A DNA stretch of 64,000 nt from an uncultured Burkholderiales bacterium (GCA_903871545.1 CAIQHG010000083.1:54178-118177); one strand, 5' to 3'. Positions 53,373 to 63,941 are shown, counted from the stretch's first letter. The notes: generated by a model not told the origin, from the sequence alone. Translations and numbers: made by a program.

Positions 53373-54045
53373 GTGCGTCTCGCATGCGTTGGATAACGCC
53401 TGCATAATCTTTTTGTCCAAAGATGGCGCTCCCCGCCACAAACGCATCGGCTCCTGCATCAGCGACGAGGCGGATATTCTCAATTTTGATTCCCCCGTCT
53501 ACCTCCAGATGAATGGGCTTACCCGAGGCGTCGATTAATTTTCTGACGCGCTCAATTTTATTAAGTGAGGCGTCAATAAAAGATTGCCCTCCAAACCCTG
53601 GGTTCACGCTCATGATCAAAATCAGGTCTAGCTCCTCAATCACTTCACTGAGCACGCCAATTGGCTCGGCCGGGTTAAAGACCAGTCCCACTTTGCAGCC
53701 CGAGGACTTGATGGACTGAATGCTGCGGTGGACGTGGCGCACCGCGTCTGGGTGAAAGCTGATGAGATCTGCGCCTGCGACAGCAAAGGCCTGTGCAAGC
53801 GCGTCCACTGGCTCCACCATCAAGTGAACATCGATAGGTACGGGCTTGTGGCCCACGGTTAAGGCAAGTGGCTTTAAAGCCTTACAGATCATAGGCCCAA
53901 AGGTTAAGTTAGGCACATAGTGGTTGTCCATCACATCAAAGTGGATCCAGTCGGCTCCGGCGTGAATTACGCTTTGAATCTCTTCACCAAGCTTGGTGAA
54001 GTCGGCCGATAAAATGGAGGGTGAGATGATGAATTGTTTTGTCAT
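53362..54045 (-). CDS. rpe: Ribulose-phosphate 3-epimerase
   Basis: 227-residue TIM barrel that interconverts ribulose 5-phosphate and xylulose 5-phosphate. [35 protein letters not shown] with metal-binding His/Asp, [12 protein letters not shown] and EVDGGI are all present. Length is standard. The usual partner gph is not adjacent; apaG is divergent about 235 bases away. Its end overlaps the PIN gene tail to tail. Confidence 0.97.
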   Translation of the reverse strand: MTKQFIISPSILSADFTKLGEEIQSVIHAGADWIHFDVMDNHYVPNLTFGPMICKALKPLALTVGHKPVPIDVHLMVEPVDALAQAFAVAGADLISFHPDAVRHVHRSIQSIKSSGCKVGLVFNPAEPIGVLSEVIEELDLILIMSVNPGFGGQSFIDASLNKIERVRKLIDASGKPIHLEVDGGIKIENIRLVADAGADAFVAGSAIFGQKDYAGVIQRMRDALKG

Positions 54046-54279
54046 GGTTTTTTAAAGGGAGCCTTCAAAGTTTTCAGGGCCTACACTTACTTTGAGGAGT
54101 TGAGTCGCAATCCCTCTGCAATGAAGACCTGCTGGACCAACTGCTTCACTCTATTATCCAGCGTGCGTTGCCTTTTTAGGCGGGCAGAGAGAGGTTTTTT
54201 GCGCGTTTTTGGTTTTGACGTCTTTCGAATGTCAAAATAGAGTATCACCAATCATTTTCAGGGGCCGCCCCCGCTTCAG

Positions 54280-54672
54280 ATGTCCAATTACGAACTCAAA
54301 GTAGAAGTTAAACCTAAATTTATCGCCGAGCAATCTTCCGCGGAGCAAGAGATTTACGCGTTCAGTTATACGGTAACTATTAAAAATACGGGCTCTATTG
54401 CCATGCAAGTGATCTCCAGGACTTGGCACATCAACGATGCAAACGGGTTTCACGAAAAAGTGCGAGGCCTGGGGGTGGTTGGATATCAGCCGTTAATTCA
54501 GCCCGGCGAGTCATTTGAATACACAAGTGGGACAAGACTTAGAACGCCCACCGGCACCATGCACGGGAGCTACTTTTGCGTCTCGCAGGACGCAGAAAAA
54601 TATGAAGTAGATATTCCCATGTTTGTGCTAGACGCGCTAAGTGACGAAGATCGTCGCTCAAGCCTACACTAG
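54280..54672 (+). CDS. apaG: ApaG protein
   Basis: 130 residues, the single-domain fibronectin-III-like ApaG (DUF525). YAFSYTVTIKNTGS, SRTWHINDANG, VRGLGVVGYQPLIQPGESFEYTSG and GTMHGSYF are conserved. Its function is not settled; links to Co2+ resistance and Mg2+ efflux have been reported for enteric homologs. Divergent from rpe, an arrangement found in many Burkholderiales. No clear ribosome binding site. thiL follows after 24 bases. Confidence 0.95.
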   Translation: MSNYELKVEVKPKFIAEQSSAEQEIYAFSYTVTIKNTGSIAMQVISRTWHINDANGFHEKVRGLGVVGYQPLIQPGESFEYTSGTRLRTPTGTMHGSYFCVSQDAEKYEVDIPMFVLDALSDEDRRSSLH

Positions 54673-54696
54673 AGCTTCAAGAGGGTTTAAACTTAG

Positions 54697-55662
54697 ATGG
54701 GCGAATTTGACGTTATTGCCAAGTACTTTTACAGAGCGCCCAAAAAGGCCTTGCTCGGAGGCGGTGATGACTGCGCTTTAATTCAACCCACTCTTGGCAT
54801 GACCCAGTGCATCAGCAGCGATATGCTAGTTGAGGGGCGACATTTTTTGTCAACCGTGGACCCCTACAGGCTTGGCAAAAAAGCTTTGGCCGTTAATCTA
54901 AGTGATTTAGCCGCGTGCGGCGCAACCCCGCAGGCATTTACGCTTGCACTCTCTTTATCCGGGCTTGATTCCAATTGGCTTGAGTCTTTCTCAAACGGGA
55001 TCTGGGACATGGCCCAAGAATACGAGATCGATCTCATTGGCGGAGACACCACCAAGGGACCTTTAACGATTTGCATCACCGTTTTGGGGGAAGTGCCTAA
55101 CGGACAGGCGCTCCTTAGGAGCGGTGCAAAGGTGGGTGACGATATTTATGTCAGCGGAACGGTCGGGGACGCCAAGTTTGCACTGGAGGTATTTAGGGGC
55201 TTTGCGGGGGCGGGGGAGAAGACTTTTGAGCGCATCAGAGCACGCTTAGAGCAGCCCACCCCAAGGACTCAGTTGGGGCTTGCGCTCAGAGGAACGGCTA
55301 ACGCTTGTATTGATGTGAGTGACGGGTTGGTGGGAGACCTGGGCCACATACTTAGGCGCTCAGCAGTGGGTGCGATTTTAAACACCGACTGGGTTGAGTC
55401 AAGCTCTGCCATTAGCCAGGACTTAGCGGCACTCGACTTCTCAACCCGTCTGGGTTACGCGATGAGCGGTGGGGATGATTATGAGTTGCTTTTTACATCT
55501 AGTAAGAGCGCCCGCCCGCGCGTCCAAGAGGTGAGCCGCGCTGTCCAAGTCCCGCTCACACGCATTGGTGAGATCACAAAGGGATTAGGGCTTCGGGTGA
55601 TGGATTTAGAAGGACAGCAGATGATCAAAAGTTTCTCCTCATTTGATCACTTTGTGAGCTAA
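54697..55662 (+). CDS. thiL: Thiamine-monophosphate kinase
   Basis: 321-residue PurM-like ATP-dependent kinase making thiamine diphosphate. GGGDDCALIQP, VEGRHFL, KALAVNLSDLAACGATP, DLIGGDTTKGPLTICITVLG and AMSGGDDYELLFTS are typical. It starts at the ATG at 54697 with GAGGG upstream at long spacing. pgpA follows after 6 bases, so these form an operon with pncC. Confidence 0.96.
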   Translation: MGEFDVIAKYFYRAPKKALLGGGDDCALIQPTLGMTQCISSDMLVEGRHFLSTVDPYRLGKKALAVNLSDLAACGATPQAFTLALSLSGLDSNWLESFSNGIWDMAQEYEIDLIGGDTTKGPLTICITVLGEVPNGQALLRSGAKVGDDIYVSGTVGDAKFALEVFRGFAGAGEKTFERIRARLEQPTPRTQLGLALRGTANACIDVSDGLVGDLGHILRRSAVGAILNTDWVESSSAISQDLAALDFSTRLGYAMSGGDDYELLFTSSKSARPRVQEVSRAVQVPLTRIGEITKGLGLRVMDLEGQQMIKSFSSFDHFVS

Positions 55663-55668
55663 TGCAAG

Positions 55669-56157
55669 ATGATTAATTCTCGCTTCTTACTCTCCCATCC
55701 TGCGCACTTTATGGCCCTTGGTTTCGGATCGGGCCTAAGCCGATACGCACCAGGAACAGTTGCCACGCTGTGGGCTTGGGCCGTTTATCTGATTTTGCAA
55801 ATGTGGCTACAGCCCCTTGAGATTGGAGTTGTCATTGCGGTCTCCACCTTGGTCGGTTGGTGGGCCTGTACGGTGACTGCGCAACATTTGATGGAGAAAG
55901 ATCCAGGGGCCATTGTTTGGGACGAGATAGTGGCTTTTTGGCTCATCTTATGGATTTGGATGCCGGTTGGGTTTTGGGGGCAATTGGTTGCGTTTGTGAT
56001 CTTTAGGTTCTTTGATATTGCTAAGCCGGGACCTGTTAGATGGGCAGATCAACTTTTTAAGGGTTGGGGATATAGGGGTGGGTGGGGTATTTTATTTGAT
56101 GACTTTGTGGCCGCTTTTTGTACCCTATTGGTTTTGGCTTTGTGGCGAGCAACATAA
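55669..56157 (+). CDS. pgpA: Phosphatidylglycerophosphatase A
   Basis: 162 residues, membrane enzyme that dephosphorylates phosphatidylglycerol phosphate. GFGSGLSRYAPGTVATLWAW at the N terminus, the acidic active-site region DPGAIVWDEIVAFWLIL, and FRFFDIAKPGPVRWADQLFKGWG with FDDFVAAFCTLL are all conserved. Several membrane segments fit. It lies between thiL and pncC. Confidence 0.96.
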   Translation: MINSRFLLSHPAHFMALGFGSGLSRYAPGTVATLWAWAVYLILQMWLQPLEIGVVIAVSTLVGWWACTVTAQHLMEKDPGAIVWDEIVAFWLILWIWMPVGFWGQLVAFVIFRFFDIAKPGPVRWADQLFKGWGYRGGWGILFDDFVAAFCTLLVLALWRAT

Positions 56158-56169
56158 AAGGGAAACGAT

Positions 56170-56709
56170 ATGGGAAATGATACAGGGAACGATAAGGGAC
56201 TCGACATCTTAGTAACTCAATTGTCTGCTGCGCTAATGCTCCGCGGTTGGTCTATGTGCACCGCAGAGAGTTGCACGGGCGGTCTCATCGCTGCGAGTTG
56301 CACGGCGCTTGCCGGCTCGAGTGAATGGTTTGAGAGAGGTTTTGTCACTTACTCAAACGCGTCTAAAAGTGAAATATTAGGGGTCGATGCCGCGTTAATT
56401 CAAAAACATGGCGCAGTCAGTGAGGAGGTCGCACGGGCGATGGCGCTGGGTGGGCTTAGGCACTCCAGGGCGCAGGTTTGTTTGGCGGTGACTGGGGTTG
56501 CGGGGCCAACAGGCGGGAGCCCAGAAAAGCCAGTGGGCACGGTTTGGTTTGCCTGGGCGCTTCCAAGTGACGAAGGGCCAACTGTTGGTGCAGATGCGAT
56601 TTGGATTAGCAGCGGGAAAATGCAATTCACAGGTGGGCGCAAAGAGGTGCGGGAGCAAACGGTTGTGCACTCCTTTAACGGAATCGCCAAATTATTATCC
56701 GCAAAGTAA
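56170..56709 (+). CDS. pncC: Nicotinamide-nucleotide amidohydrolase PncC (CinA C-terminal type)
   Basis: 179 residues, CinA C-terminal domain alone. TAESCTGGLIAASCTALAGSS carries the catalytic Ser/Lys region, with YSNASKSEILGVDAALI and VTGVAGPTGGSPEKPVGTVWFA. It converts NMN to nicotinate mononucleotide in NAD salvage. AAAAGGGAAA precedes the ATG. Last in thiL-pgpA-pncC; about 160 AT-rich bases follow before sorA. Confidence 0.94.
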   Translation: MGNDTGNDKGLDILVTQLSAALMLRGWSMCTAESCTGGLIAASCTALAGSSEWFERGFVTYSNASKSEILGVDAALIQKHGAVSEEVARAMALGGLRHSRAQVCLAVTGVAGPTGGSPEKPVGTVWFAWALPSDEGPTVGADAIWISSGKMQFTGGRKEVREQTVVHSFNGIAKLLSAK

Positions 56710-56866
56710 CTTGAGCTGCGTCAATCTATGATAACGTCAAAGCGGTTGAGTTTGATTGGATAAAGTTAGTCAAATAAAATAATCAAAACATTACATAAAA
56801 TAAAGAAACACATTTCAATACATCGCAAAGTGTTTTAATGTATGCGAGACAATAATTGGAGCCCTC

Positions 56867-58087
56867 ATGAGTTCAAATAATACGATTAGTAGAAGAAAAA
56901 TAATGACTACCGCACTAGCGGGCGGAGCAAGCTCTGTCTTTGCTTCTTGGGCGATGGGCGCTGAAAAAATCAATTTACCAATCGGTTACGGGGAGCGAGA
57001 GCTGAGTGTTTTTCCTGAAAAAAAACCAATGATCGTCCTCACCTCCCGCCCACCCCAGCTAGAAACCCCTTTTAATTATTTTGACAACAAAGTCATTACA
57101 CCTAACGATGAATTCTTTGTCCGTTATCACATTGCGGGGATTCCAACCTCAATTGACCCCGACTCCTACAGATTGAAGGTGTTGGGTAACGTGGGTAAGC
57201 CCCTAGAAATTTCTTTAGACGATCTTAAGAAAAACTTTCCCTCTCAGCGAATAGTGGCCGTTAACCAGTGCTCTGGTAACAGCAGAGGGTTATTTGAGCC
57301 ACGCGTGAACGGCGGCCAACTTGGCAACGGTGCAATGGGAAATGCTGCTTGGGTGGGGGTTGCATTAAAAGATATATTGAGGGCGGCGAATCCAGGGGCT
57401 GGTGCAAAGCAGGTCACTTTTGATGGGCTAGATAAACCTGTTTTGCAAAGCGACTCCGACTTTGTAAAGGCGCTTGATATCGATCATGCAATGAACGGTG
57501 AGGTCATGGTAGCTTACCAAATGAACGGAGCCGATCTTCCATTTTTAAATGGCTACCCCATCAAACTGATCGTGCCTGGATATTACGGCACTTACTGGGT
57601 CAAGCACTTGAGCGAGATAAAAGTGATAGATGATGTTTATAACGGGTTTTGGATGAATCCGGCCTACCGCATTCCAGATAACGACTGTAACTGCGTAGAG
57701 CCAGGAACAACCCCGACTAAAACCATACCGATTAATAAATTCACTGTCCGCTCCTTCATCACCAATCTTGCCGATGAAAGTGTAGTTGCGGTTGGCAAGA
57801 CAACGCAGGCAAAGGGTATAGCCTTCGACTCTGGGAGCGGAATTCAAAAAATCTTGTTCTCATCCGACAATGGACTAAACTGGATTGATGCAAGATTGGG
57901 CCAAGATTTGGGGCGCTACTCATTTAGAGAGTGGACAGCTGAGTTCACCCCGCAGCAAAAGGGTCGCCTAGAATTAAAGGTTAGGGCTTTTAGTAACGCA
58001 GGCGAGGTCCAACCCATGGCCGCAAAGTGGATGCCAGCAGGATATATGCGAAATGTGGTTGAAACAATCAAAGTTAATGCAGTTTAA
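56867..58087 (+). CDS. sorA: Sulfite dehydrogenase, molybdopterin subunit (SorA-like)
   Basis: 406 residues of the sulfite oxidase family. N-terminal Tat signal (NTISRRKIMTTALAGGASS). The molybdopterin domain has DEFFVRYHIAGIP and VNQCSGNSRG with Cys135 as the Mo ligand; the C-terminal dimerisation domain follows (FDSGSGIQKILFSSDNGLNW). It oxidises sulfite to sulfate in the periplasm and passes electrons to the cytochrome coded 8 bases downstream. GGAG precedes the ATG. The pair fits bacteria that degrade organosulfur compounds or live on thiosulfate, and could relate to the sulfonate-type importer at the left end (inference). Confidence 0.9.
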   Translation: MSSNNTISRRKIMTTALAGGASSVFASWAMGAEKINLPIGYGERELSVFPEKKPMIVLTSRPPQLETPFNYFDNKVITPNDEFFVRYHIAGIPTSIDPDSYRLKVLGNVGKPLEISLDDLKKNFPSQRIVAVNQCSGNSRGLFEPRVNGGQLGNGAMGNAAWVGVALKDILRAANPGAGAKQVTFDGLDKPVLQSDSDFVKALDIDHAMNGEVMVAYQMNGADLPFLNGYPIKLIVPGYYGTYWVKHLSEIKVIDDVYNGFWMNPAYRIPDNDCNCVEPGTTPTKTIPINKFTVRSFITNLADESVVAVGKTTQAKGIAFDSGSGIQKILFSSDNGLNWIDARLGQDLGRYSFREWTAEFTPQQKGRLELKVRAFSNAGEVQPMAAKWMPAGYMRNVVETIKVNAV

Positions 58088-58095
58088 GGCGAGCC

Positions 58096-58407
58096 ATGAA
58101 AAAAATACTTCTCTTTATCTCTGCTCTCGTTTTGACCTGGCTCGCAAATGCTAAAACAATTGAGTTGCCAGGGGATACGGTTTTATGGAGACCATCAGAT
58201 TTACCGGGGTACACACTTGCCTTGCAAAAATGCTCCACCTGTCACTCAGCTCATTACGCAGAGTACCAACCTCCCAACACCAGCAAGGGATATTGGAATG
58301 CTCAGGTTTTAAGAATGAAAAATATATTCAAAGCACCTATCACTGATGAGGAAGTTCCAGGGCTTGTGGACTACTTGAACGCGACTTACGGCGCTAATAG
58401 AAAATAA
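58096..58407 (+). CDS. sorB: Sulfite dehydrogenase cytochrome subunit (SorB-like)
   Basis: 103 residues. Signal peptide MKKILLFISALVLTWLANAK; heme-attachment motif CSTCH (Cys46, Cys49, His50), with a later Met in VLRMKN as possible axial ligand. Small c-type cytochrome that accepts electrons from SorA. AAGGCGAG precedes the ATG. The strong hairpin at 58470-58495 likely ends this operon. Confidence 0.88.
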   Translation: MKKILLFISALVLTWLANAKTIELPGDTVLWRPSDLPGYTLALQKCSTCHSAHYAEYQPPNTSKGYWNAQVLRMKNIFKAPITDEEVPGLVDYLNATYGANRK

Positions 58408-58469
58408 CTGAAACTGACGCTTCTATAGGCTAATGCAGTATCTTTTCCTGATATTTTGAATTCGCTACA

Positions 58470-58495
58470 AAAAGTCGTTTAGTTTTTCGACTTTT
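58470..58495 (+). terminator. Probable terminator after sorAB
   Basis: AAAAGTCG and CGACTTTT form a perfect 8-base stem around a 10-base T-rich loop, with T-rich sequence at the 3' side. Symmetry would allow it to work on both strands. It lies 63 bases after the sorB stop. Confidence 0.65.
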
Positions 58496-58921
58496 AATCT
58501 TTGTGATACTTTTTTTGTCAGTACTTTTTATTGCGCCAAAGCAAGATTCAGCATATTGAAAAAAACAAGCTGCCTGAGCTTTTCTACCGAATGATATATA
58601 GGAAGATAAATCTCATCATAACCATGTTCATAAATCAATTATCCAATTAATGATTCCCTAGCTTGTCGTTTTTCTGGGTTAAACTCTAAAAACTATGTTT
58701 ATTCATTCCACCACTGTTACAGGTTGTAGTTACCGGGGAGCTTGGCCCTGGCGTGGCTGACCCCTTTAGGAATTAGATCAAACGGTGGGCGTGAGTAAAT
58801 CAGGTTTTGAAAATTGCTGCAACCTTCAAGTATGCATGCAGACTTTCAATAAACCAGACCAGATCCGCACAATTTTAAATAAAGCCATTTAATACTATGG
58901 CTAAGTTGTGGAGCATATAAA
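58496..58921 (+). other. trpE upstream region with possible structured leader
   Basis: AT-rich except for a GC-rich island at about 58707-58795. CCACTGTT (58711-58718) can pair with AACGGTGG (58781-58788), with one G-U, enclosing GGGGAGC (58735-58741) that can pair with GCT-GA-CCCC (58756-58764). Within this a 21-codon frame from ATG 58695 to TGA 58760 holds two Trp codons (TGG CCC TGG). No U-run follows, so a classic attenuator is not complete. No ribosome binding site is clear for the mini-frame. Confidence 0.35.
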
Positions 58922-60436
58922 TTGTTAACAATTAAAGAATTTGATGAATTGGTTGCACAGGGATACAACCGAATCCCTATCATTGAGCAAGCATTTGCAG
59001 ATCTAGAGACGCCTTTGACTTTGTACCTCAAGTTGACTCAGTCCTCATTTGCCTTTGCTGATGAGGTGGGTAAAAATAGTTTCCTCTTGGAGTCTGTGGT
59101 CGGCGGCGAGCGCTTTGGAAGGTACAGTTTTATTGGGCTACCCGCTAAAACTTGGATACAAGCCAGTGGATTTGGCCAGGCCGCGAAAACCCAGGTCATC
59201 CATTTAGGGAAGGTTTTAGAGGAGCACGGCGGTAACCCACTTGAATTTATTGCGCAATATCAAAATCGCTTTAAGGTTGCGTTAAGACCTGGTTTGCCTA
59301 GATTTTGCGGTGGATTGGCAGGCTACTTTGGTTATGACAGTGTGCGCTACATTGAGAAAAAACTGGAACAAACCTGCCCCCCTGATACGCTTGGGTGTCC
59401 GGATATTTTGCTGCTGCAAACAGAGGAGCTGGCGGTCATTGATAATTTGTCAGGAAAGCTCTCTATCATCGTTTACGCAGACCCGGGCGAGCCAGGAGCT
59501 TACGAGCGGGCCAAAGAGCGCGTAAGTTCTTTAAAAGCCAAGCTATCTACCCCTGTTGTTGCCCCTTTGATTGAGGCAGGCGTTAAAGCCCCGGTTGAGC
59601 GGGAATTTCCTAAAGAGGATTTTCTAAAAGCCGTCGAGCGTGCAAAGCATTTAATTGAGGCTGGGGACTTTATGCAGGTACAGGTGGGGCAAAGAATAAA
59701 GAAAAGTTTCACCCAAAGCCCGCTGTCTTTGTATAGAGCTTTGCGCTCTTTAAACCCAAGTCCGTATATGTATTTTTACAACTTTGGGGACTTTCAGGTC
59801 GTGGGAGCGTCTCCAGAAATCTTAGTCAGACATGAGCCTACACCGCAGGGCGCCAAAGTGACCATTCGCCCTCTTGCGGGAACTAGACCGAGGGGCCTGG
59901 GCGAGCAAGAGGACTTAAACATCGAGCAAGAGCTGATCAACGACCCTAAGGAGCGTGCCGAGCACGTCATGCTGATTGATTTGGCGCGAAACGATATTGG
60001 CAGAATTGCAAAGCCTGGTACTGTGAAAGTGACTGAAGCCTTTAAGGTAGAGCGCTATAGCCATGTGATGCACATCGTCAGTAACGTTGAAGGGTTGGTT
60101 AAAGAGGGCTTGGATAGCATGGATATTTTCAAGGCCACTTTCCCTGCAGGCACCTTAACGGGCGCTCCCAAGGTGCATGCGATGGAGTTGATTGACCAAC
60201 TCGAGCCCTCCAAAAGAGGTATCTACGGCGGTGCATGCGGCTATTTGAGTTTTGCTGGCGATATGGATATCGCAATCGCCATTCGGACGGGAATAATCAA
60301 GAACGGCGCCCTATACGTGCAGGCAGCAGCCGGGGTGGTTGCGGACTCAGTGCCAGAGCTGGAGTGGATGGAGACAGAGCATAAGGCGCGCGCGCTACTT
60401 AGGGCCAGTGAATTGGTTGAGGAGGGTCTACTATGA
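58922..60436 (+). CDS. trpE: Anthranilate synthase component I
   Basis: 504 residues. The N-terminal domain includes [19 protein letters not shown], the LLES region for tryptophan feedback. The catalytic half has [22 protein letters not shown]-like [37 protein letters not shown] and [19 protein letters not shown]. It makes anthranilate from chorismate with TrpG. Translation starts at a TTG with GGAG eight bases upstream; no ATG is available. The stop overlaps trpG by ATGA. gph, often just upstream in Burkholderiales, is missing. Confidence 0.97.
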   Translation: MLTIKEFDELVAQGYNRIPIIEQAFADLETPLTLYLKLTQSSFAFADEVGKNSFLLESVVGGERFGRYSFIGLPAKTWIQASGFGQAAKTQVIHLGKVLEEHGGNPLEFIAQYQNRFKVALRPGLPRFCGGLAGYFGYDSVRYIEKKLEQTCPPDTLGCPDILLLQTEELAVIDNLSGKLSIIVYADPGEPGAYERAKERVSSLKAKLSTPVVAPLIEAGVKAPVEREFPKEDFLKAVERAKHLIEAGDFMQVQVGQRIKKSFTQSPLSLYRALRSLNPSPYMYFYNFGDFQVVGASPEILVRHEPTPQGAKVTIRPLAGTRPRGLGEQEDLNIEQELINDPKERAEHVMLIDLARNDIGRIAKPGTVKVTEAFKVERYSHVMHIVSNVEGLVKEGLDSMDIFKATFPAGTLTGAPKVHAMELIDQLEPSKRGIYGGACGYLSFAGDMDIAIAIRTGIIKNGALYVQAAAGVVADSVPELEWMETEHKARALLRASELVEEGLL

Positions 60437-61011
60437 GCCAACTCAAGATTTTGATGGTCGATAACTACGACTCATTCACTTACAACATTGTTCAGTATTT
60501 TGGTGAACTCGGCGCGCAGGTCACGGTACACAGGAACGATGAGTTGAGCTTAGAGGATATCACTGCGCTAAAACCGGATAGACTGGTGATCTCACCTGGA
60601 CCTTGCTCGCCCATGGAGGCAGGGGTCTCGGTTGCGGCGATTAAACATTTCGCTGGACGGATTCCTATATTAGGCGTGTGTCTTGGTCACCAAAGCATTG
60701 GCGCCGCCTTTGGGGGCAAGGTCGTTCGGGCAAAGACGTTAATGCACGGGAAAACCAGTTTAATAAGCACCTTGGGAGTTGGCATTTTCAGTGGACTGCC
60801 AACGCAATACACTGTGAACAGATACCATTCTTTGGCAATCGAGCGTGAGTCTTGCCCTGCAGAGTTAGAGATAACGGCGTGGTGCGAGGACGGGGAAATT
60901 ATGGGCATTAGGCACAAGGAGTTGAATGTGCAAGGCGTGCAGTTTCATCCCGAGTCAATCCTCACCGAGCATGGGCATGCGTTATTGCAAAATTTCATTG
61001 ACCTCGCTTAA
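60433..61011 (+). CDS. trpG: Anthranilate synthase component II (glutamine amidotransferase)
   Basis: 192 residues, class I amidotransferase delivering ammonia to Trp[28 protein letters not shown], the nucleophile Cys83 in GVCLGHQ and the His/Glu pair in [13 protein letters not shown] are seen. It overlaps trpE by 4 bases. It may also serve p-aminobenzoate synthesis, as in some bacteria with a shared subunit, since no second copy is visible here. Confidence 0.97.
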   Translation: MSQLKILMVDNYDSFTYNIVQYFGELGAQVTVHRNDELSLEDITALKPDRLVISPGPCSPMEAGVSVAAIKHFAGRIPILGVCLGHQSIGAAFGGKVVRAKTLMHGKTSLISTLGVGIFSGLPTQYTVNRYHSLAIERESCPAELEITAWCEDGEIMGIRHKELNVQGVQFHPESILTEHGHALLQNFIDLA

Positions 61012-61068
61012 ATTACCTCTAAGGCAATTAGCATTTAAAACACTTTTAATGGAATTGAATTTTTAGTC

Positions 61069-62106
61069 ATGAGTATTACCCCAACCGAAGCCTTACAAAG
61101 AACGATTGAACACCGTGAGATTTTTCATGACGAGATGCTGCACCTCATGAGAATGATCATGAAAGGGGAGATGTCTCACCTGATGATGGCCTCCATCTTG
61201 ACGGGCCTGAGGGTCAAAAAAGAGACGATTGGCGAGATCACTGCAGCCGCTCAAGTGATGCGTGAGTTCGCAACTCCAGTGCATGTCAAAAATACCAAAA
61301 ATTTGGTTGATATCGTCGGCACGGGTGGAGACGGCTCACACACGTTCAACATCTCTACGTGCGCGATGTTTGTCATCAGCGCAGCAGGGGCGAGTGTCAG
61401 TAAACACGGAGGGCGCAGCGTCAGTAGCAAAAGTGGGAGCGCCGATGTACTCGAGAGTTTGGGTGTGAATATTAATTTAAAGCCCGCTCAGATCGCCCAG
61501 TGTATTGATGAGCTTGGGGTGGGTTTTATGTTTGCCCCAAACCACCACCCGGCCATGAAAAATGTGGCCCCCGTTAGAAAAGAGCTTGGTGTGAGGACTA
61601 TTTTTAATATCTTGGGGCCGCTGACCAATCCGGCTCAAGCTCCCAACATATTGATGGGCGTTTTTCACGAAGACTTGGTGGGTATCCAGGTGCGCGCGCT
61701 AGAGCGTTTGGGCGCCAAACACGCCTTGGTAGTCTACGGACGCGACGGCTTGGATGAGCTCAGTCTGGGAGCTTCCACGTTGGTGGGAGAGCTCAATGAC
61801 GGTGAAATCAAAGAGTATGAGTTGCATCCCGAGGACTTTGGCTTGCCCATGAGTAGTATCCGCGCTTTAAAGGTGAACACCCCCGAGGAGTCCAAGGCAA
61901 TGATCATGTCCGTGCTGCACAATGAGAGTGGGCCACCCAAAGATGTGGTTTGTTTAAACGCAGCTGCCGCACTTTACGCGGCCAACGTGGTGGAGAATAT
62001 CCGCGACGGTTTGGAGCTTGCGCGTAAAACGATCGACTCGGGCGCAGCCCTAGCAAAGTTGCAACAGATGACCGCACTGACGCAAAAAATAGCCCAAAGT
62101 AACTAA
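61069..62106 (+). CDS. trpD: Anthranilate phosphoribosyltransferase
   Basis: 345 residues. The PRPP-binding motif is [18 protein letters not shown], with [18 protein letters not shown] and [37 protein letters not shown]. It joins anthranilate to PRPP. It follows trpG by about 57 bases and precedes trpC by 25, so the trp genes form one operon here. Length is standard. Confidence 0.97.
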   Translation: MSITPTEALQRTIEHREIFHDEMLHLMRMIMKGEMSHLMMASILTGLRVKKETIGEITAAAQVMREFATPVHVKNTKNLVDIVGTGGDGSHTFNISTCAMFVISAAGASVSKHGGRSVSSKSGSADVLESLGVNINLKPAQIAQCIDELGVGFMFAPNHHPAMKNVAPVRKELGVRTIFNILGPLTNPAQAPNILMGVFHEDLVGIQVRALERLGAKHALVVYGRDGLDELSLGASTLVGELNDGEIKEYELHPEDFGLPMSSIRALKVNTPEESKAMIMSVLHNESGPPKDVVCLNAAAALYAANVVENIRDGLELARKTIDSGAALAKLQQMTALTQKIAQSN

Positions 62107-62131
62107 TTAAACATAAAGAACAGACTGGACT

Positions 62132-62935
62132 ATGAACGATATATTAAAAGAGATAGTGCAAGTCAAGCACATGGAGATTGAAGAGAGCAAGAAAAAAGTT
62201 TCGCTCGAGTCCATTAGGGATGATGCATTTACGAGAGTCATGACTCGGGATTTTGTGGGCGCGATTCGAGCTCAGATTAAGGCTTCTCTGTCCGCTGTAA
62301 TTGCGGAGGTAAAAAAAGCAAGTCCCTCCAAAGGCGTCTTGAGAGAAGATTTTGTTGCAGCAGATATTGCCCAAAGCTACGCTCAGTCGGGTGCGGCTTG
62401 TTTGTCCGTGTTGACGGATAAACAGTTTTTCCAGGGCGGCGTTGACTACTTAAAACAAGCGCGCGCCTCTTGTGATTTGCCAGTCCTTAGAAAAGACTTT
62501 ATTATCGACGCCTACCAAGTGTATGAATCAAGGTGCATGGGGGCGGACTGCATTTTATTGATTGCAGCCTGTTTGGAGGACGCGCAAATGGCGGAGTTCG
62601 AATCCATTGCCAACAGTCTTGGGATGGCGTGCTTGGTGGAGGTTCATGACGCAGTTGAGCTTGCCCGGGCTTTAAAACTTAAAACGCCTTTGGTCGGCGT
62701 TAACAACAGAAACCTAAGAACCTTTGAGGTTGATTTATCAACAACGATTAACATGATTTCTGAAGTGCGTAGTGCAGGATCAGCGAAAATTCTGATCTCA
62801 GAGAGCGGCATTCAAACAAAGTCTGATGTAACCCGGCTCAAAGAGGCCGGGGTAAATGCGTTTTTAGTAGGTGAGGCATTCATGCGGGCCCCAGACCCAG
62901 GGGTTGCGATGGCTAATTTGTTTTTTGAAGACTAG
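62132..62935 (+). CDS. trpC: Indole-3-glycerol phosphate synthase
   Basis: 267-residue TIM barrel. [56 protein letters not shown] and [14 protein letters not shown] with ISESGI are the active-site strands; catalytic Lys residues lie in [10 protein letters not shown] and LRKDF. Stand-alone TrpC without the TrpF fusion of enterics. ung follows 39 bases later. Confidence 0.97.
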   Translation: MNDILKEIVQVKHMEIEESKKKVSLESIRDDAFTRVMTRDFVGAIRAQIKASLSAVIAEVKKASPSKGVLREDFVAADIAQSYAQSGAACLSVLTDKQFFQGGVDYLKQARASCDLPVLRKDFIIDAYQVYESRCMGADCILLIAACLEDAQMAEFESIANSLGMACLVEVHDAVELARALKLKTPLVGVNNRNLRTFEVDLSTTINMISEVRSAGSAKILISESGIQTKSDVTRLKEAGVNAFLVGEAFMRAPDPGVAMANLFFED

Positions 62936-62974
62936 TGCAGTGGGTTTGGTTGACCCAACAAATGAAGCCTAAAT

Positions 62975-63754
62975 ATGAAAACTGTTGGCGATCTGTTTGA
63001 GCGGGAGGACGACTTTTTAGAGAAGTTTGACCCGCTTGGTGCCCAATTGATGGGTAACTTGGACATAAAGTGGGTGGAGTTACTTAGGGTATTTTGGAGA
63101 TCAGAGGCAGGCGCGCAACTGGCCGCTTTTATAAATAGCCGCATAAAAAACGATGCCCGAATATACCCCTTAGATCTTTACAAAGCCTTGGAACTGACTC
63201 CAATTGATAGTGTCAATGTGGTGATATTGGGGCAGGATCCTTATCACGGCCCAGGACAAGCCCATGGTCTTTCCTTTTCTGTCCCCTTTGGCGTTAAAAC
63301 ACCTCCCTCACTTGCTAATATTTTCAAAGAGTTGTTGCGAGACCCCTTGGTTCGGGATTTTCAGACCCCGTCTCACGGAAATTTACAGGCATGGGCGAGC
63401 GCTGGAGTACTGCTTTTAAATACCACGCTTACTGTTGAAAAAGGCGCACCCGCTAGCCACGCGGGGCAAGGGTGGGAGGTGTTGACGGATCAGTTAATTG
63501 GTGCACTTGCAAGCCTAGGTCGCCCAGTTGTATTTATGCTTTGGGGTGCGCACGCGCAGTCAAAAGCTCAACTTATTAAAGCTCTGGGTGAGGCCAGTAC
63601 ACACCCCAAACTTGTATTAATGTCAAACCATCCATCACCGCTTTCTGCTTTAAGGGGGAATACCCCTTTTATAGGAAATGGCCACTTTTCCAAGGCCCAA
63701 GTCTGGCTTGCCAAATGCAATGTACAGCTCAGTTGGAATCTTTTTAGTAATTAA
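62975..63754 (+). CDS. ung: Uracil-DNA glycosylase
   Basis: 259 residues, family 1 UDG that removes uracil from DNA. The water-activating Asp88 is in GQDPYHGPGQAHGLSFSV and the His in the loop MSNHPSPLSA; FMLWGAHAQSK is also typical. The N-terminal 40 residues are longer than in E. coli. It starts at the ATG at 62975. The trpC-ung neighbourhood is common in Comamonadaceae. A hairpin with T-run at 63814-63836 probably ends the transcript. Confidence 0.96.
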   Translation: MKTVGDLFEREDDFLEKFDPLGAQLMGNLDIKWVELLRVFWRSEAGAQLAAFINSRIKNDARIYPLDLYKALELTPIDSVNVVILGQDPYHGPGQAHGLSFSVPFGVKTPPSLANIFKELLRDPLVRDFQTPSHGNLQAWASAGVLLLNTTLTVEKGAPASHAGQGWEVLTDQLIGALASLGRPVVFMLWGAHAQSKAQLIKALGEASTHPKLVLMSNHPSPLSALRGNTPFIGNGHFSKAQVWLAKCNVQLSWNLFSN

Positions 63755-63813
63755 ATAGTAGTAATTTTAATGGATTATGGTTGGAGTTTGTAGGCTAAAT
63801 TTTATGATTTGTT

Positions 63814-63836
63814 GGCTATTTTGAGAGCCTTTTTTT
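63814..63836 (+). terminator. Probable intrinsic terminator after ung
   Basis: GGCT-8 nt-AGCC followed by seven T. The stem is only 4 bases, but the T-run and position 60 bases after the ung stop, before a tRNA gene, support it. Confidence 0.55.
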
Positions 63837-63941
63837 GTGGAATTTCGATTGACCAAGCTCAGAATATCAACCGCAAATAAAAGCAATTTAGCTTTAAATC
63901 AACAAGTTTTACAAAATTTATGTTATATTATCGGGTTCGCC

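Noticed and set aside
54034..54240. 68-codon plus-strand frame between rpe and apaG
   Set aside because: Starts inside rpe on the opposite strand, rich in Cys/Phe/Arg, no family; noncoding spacer is simpler.
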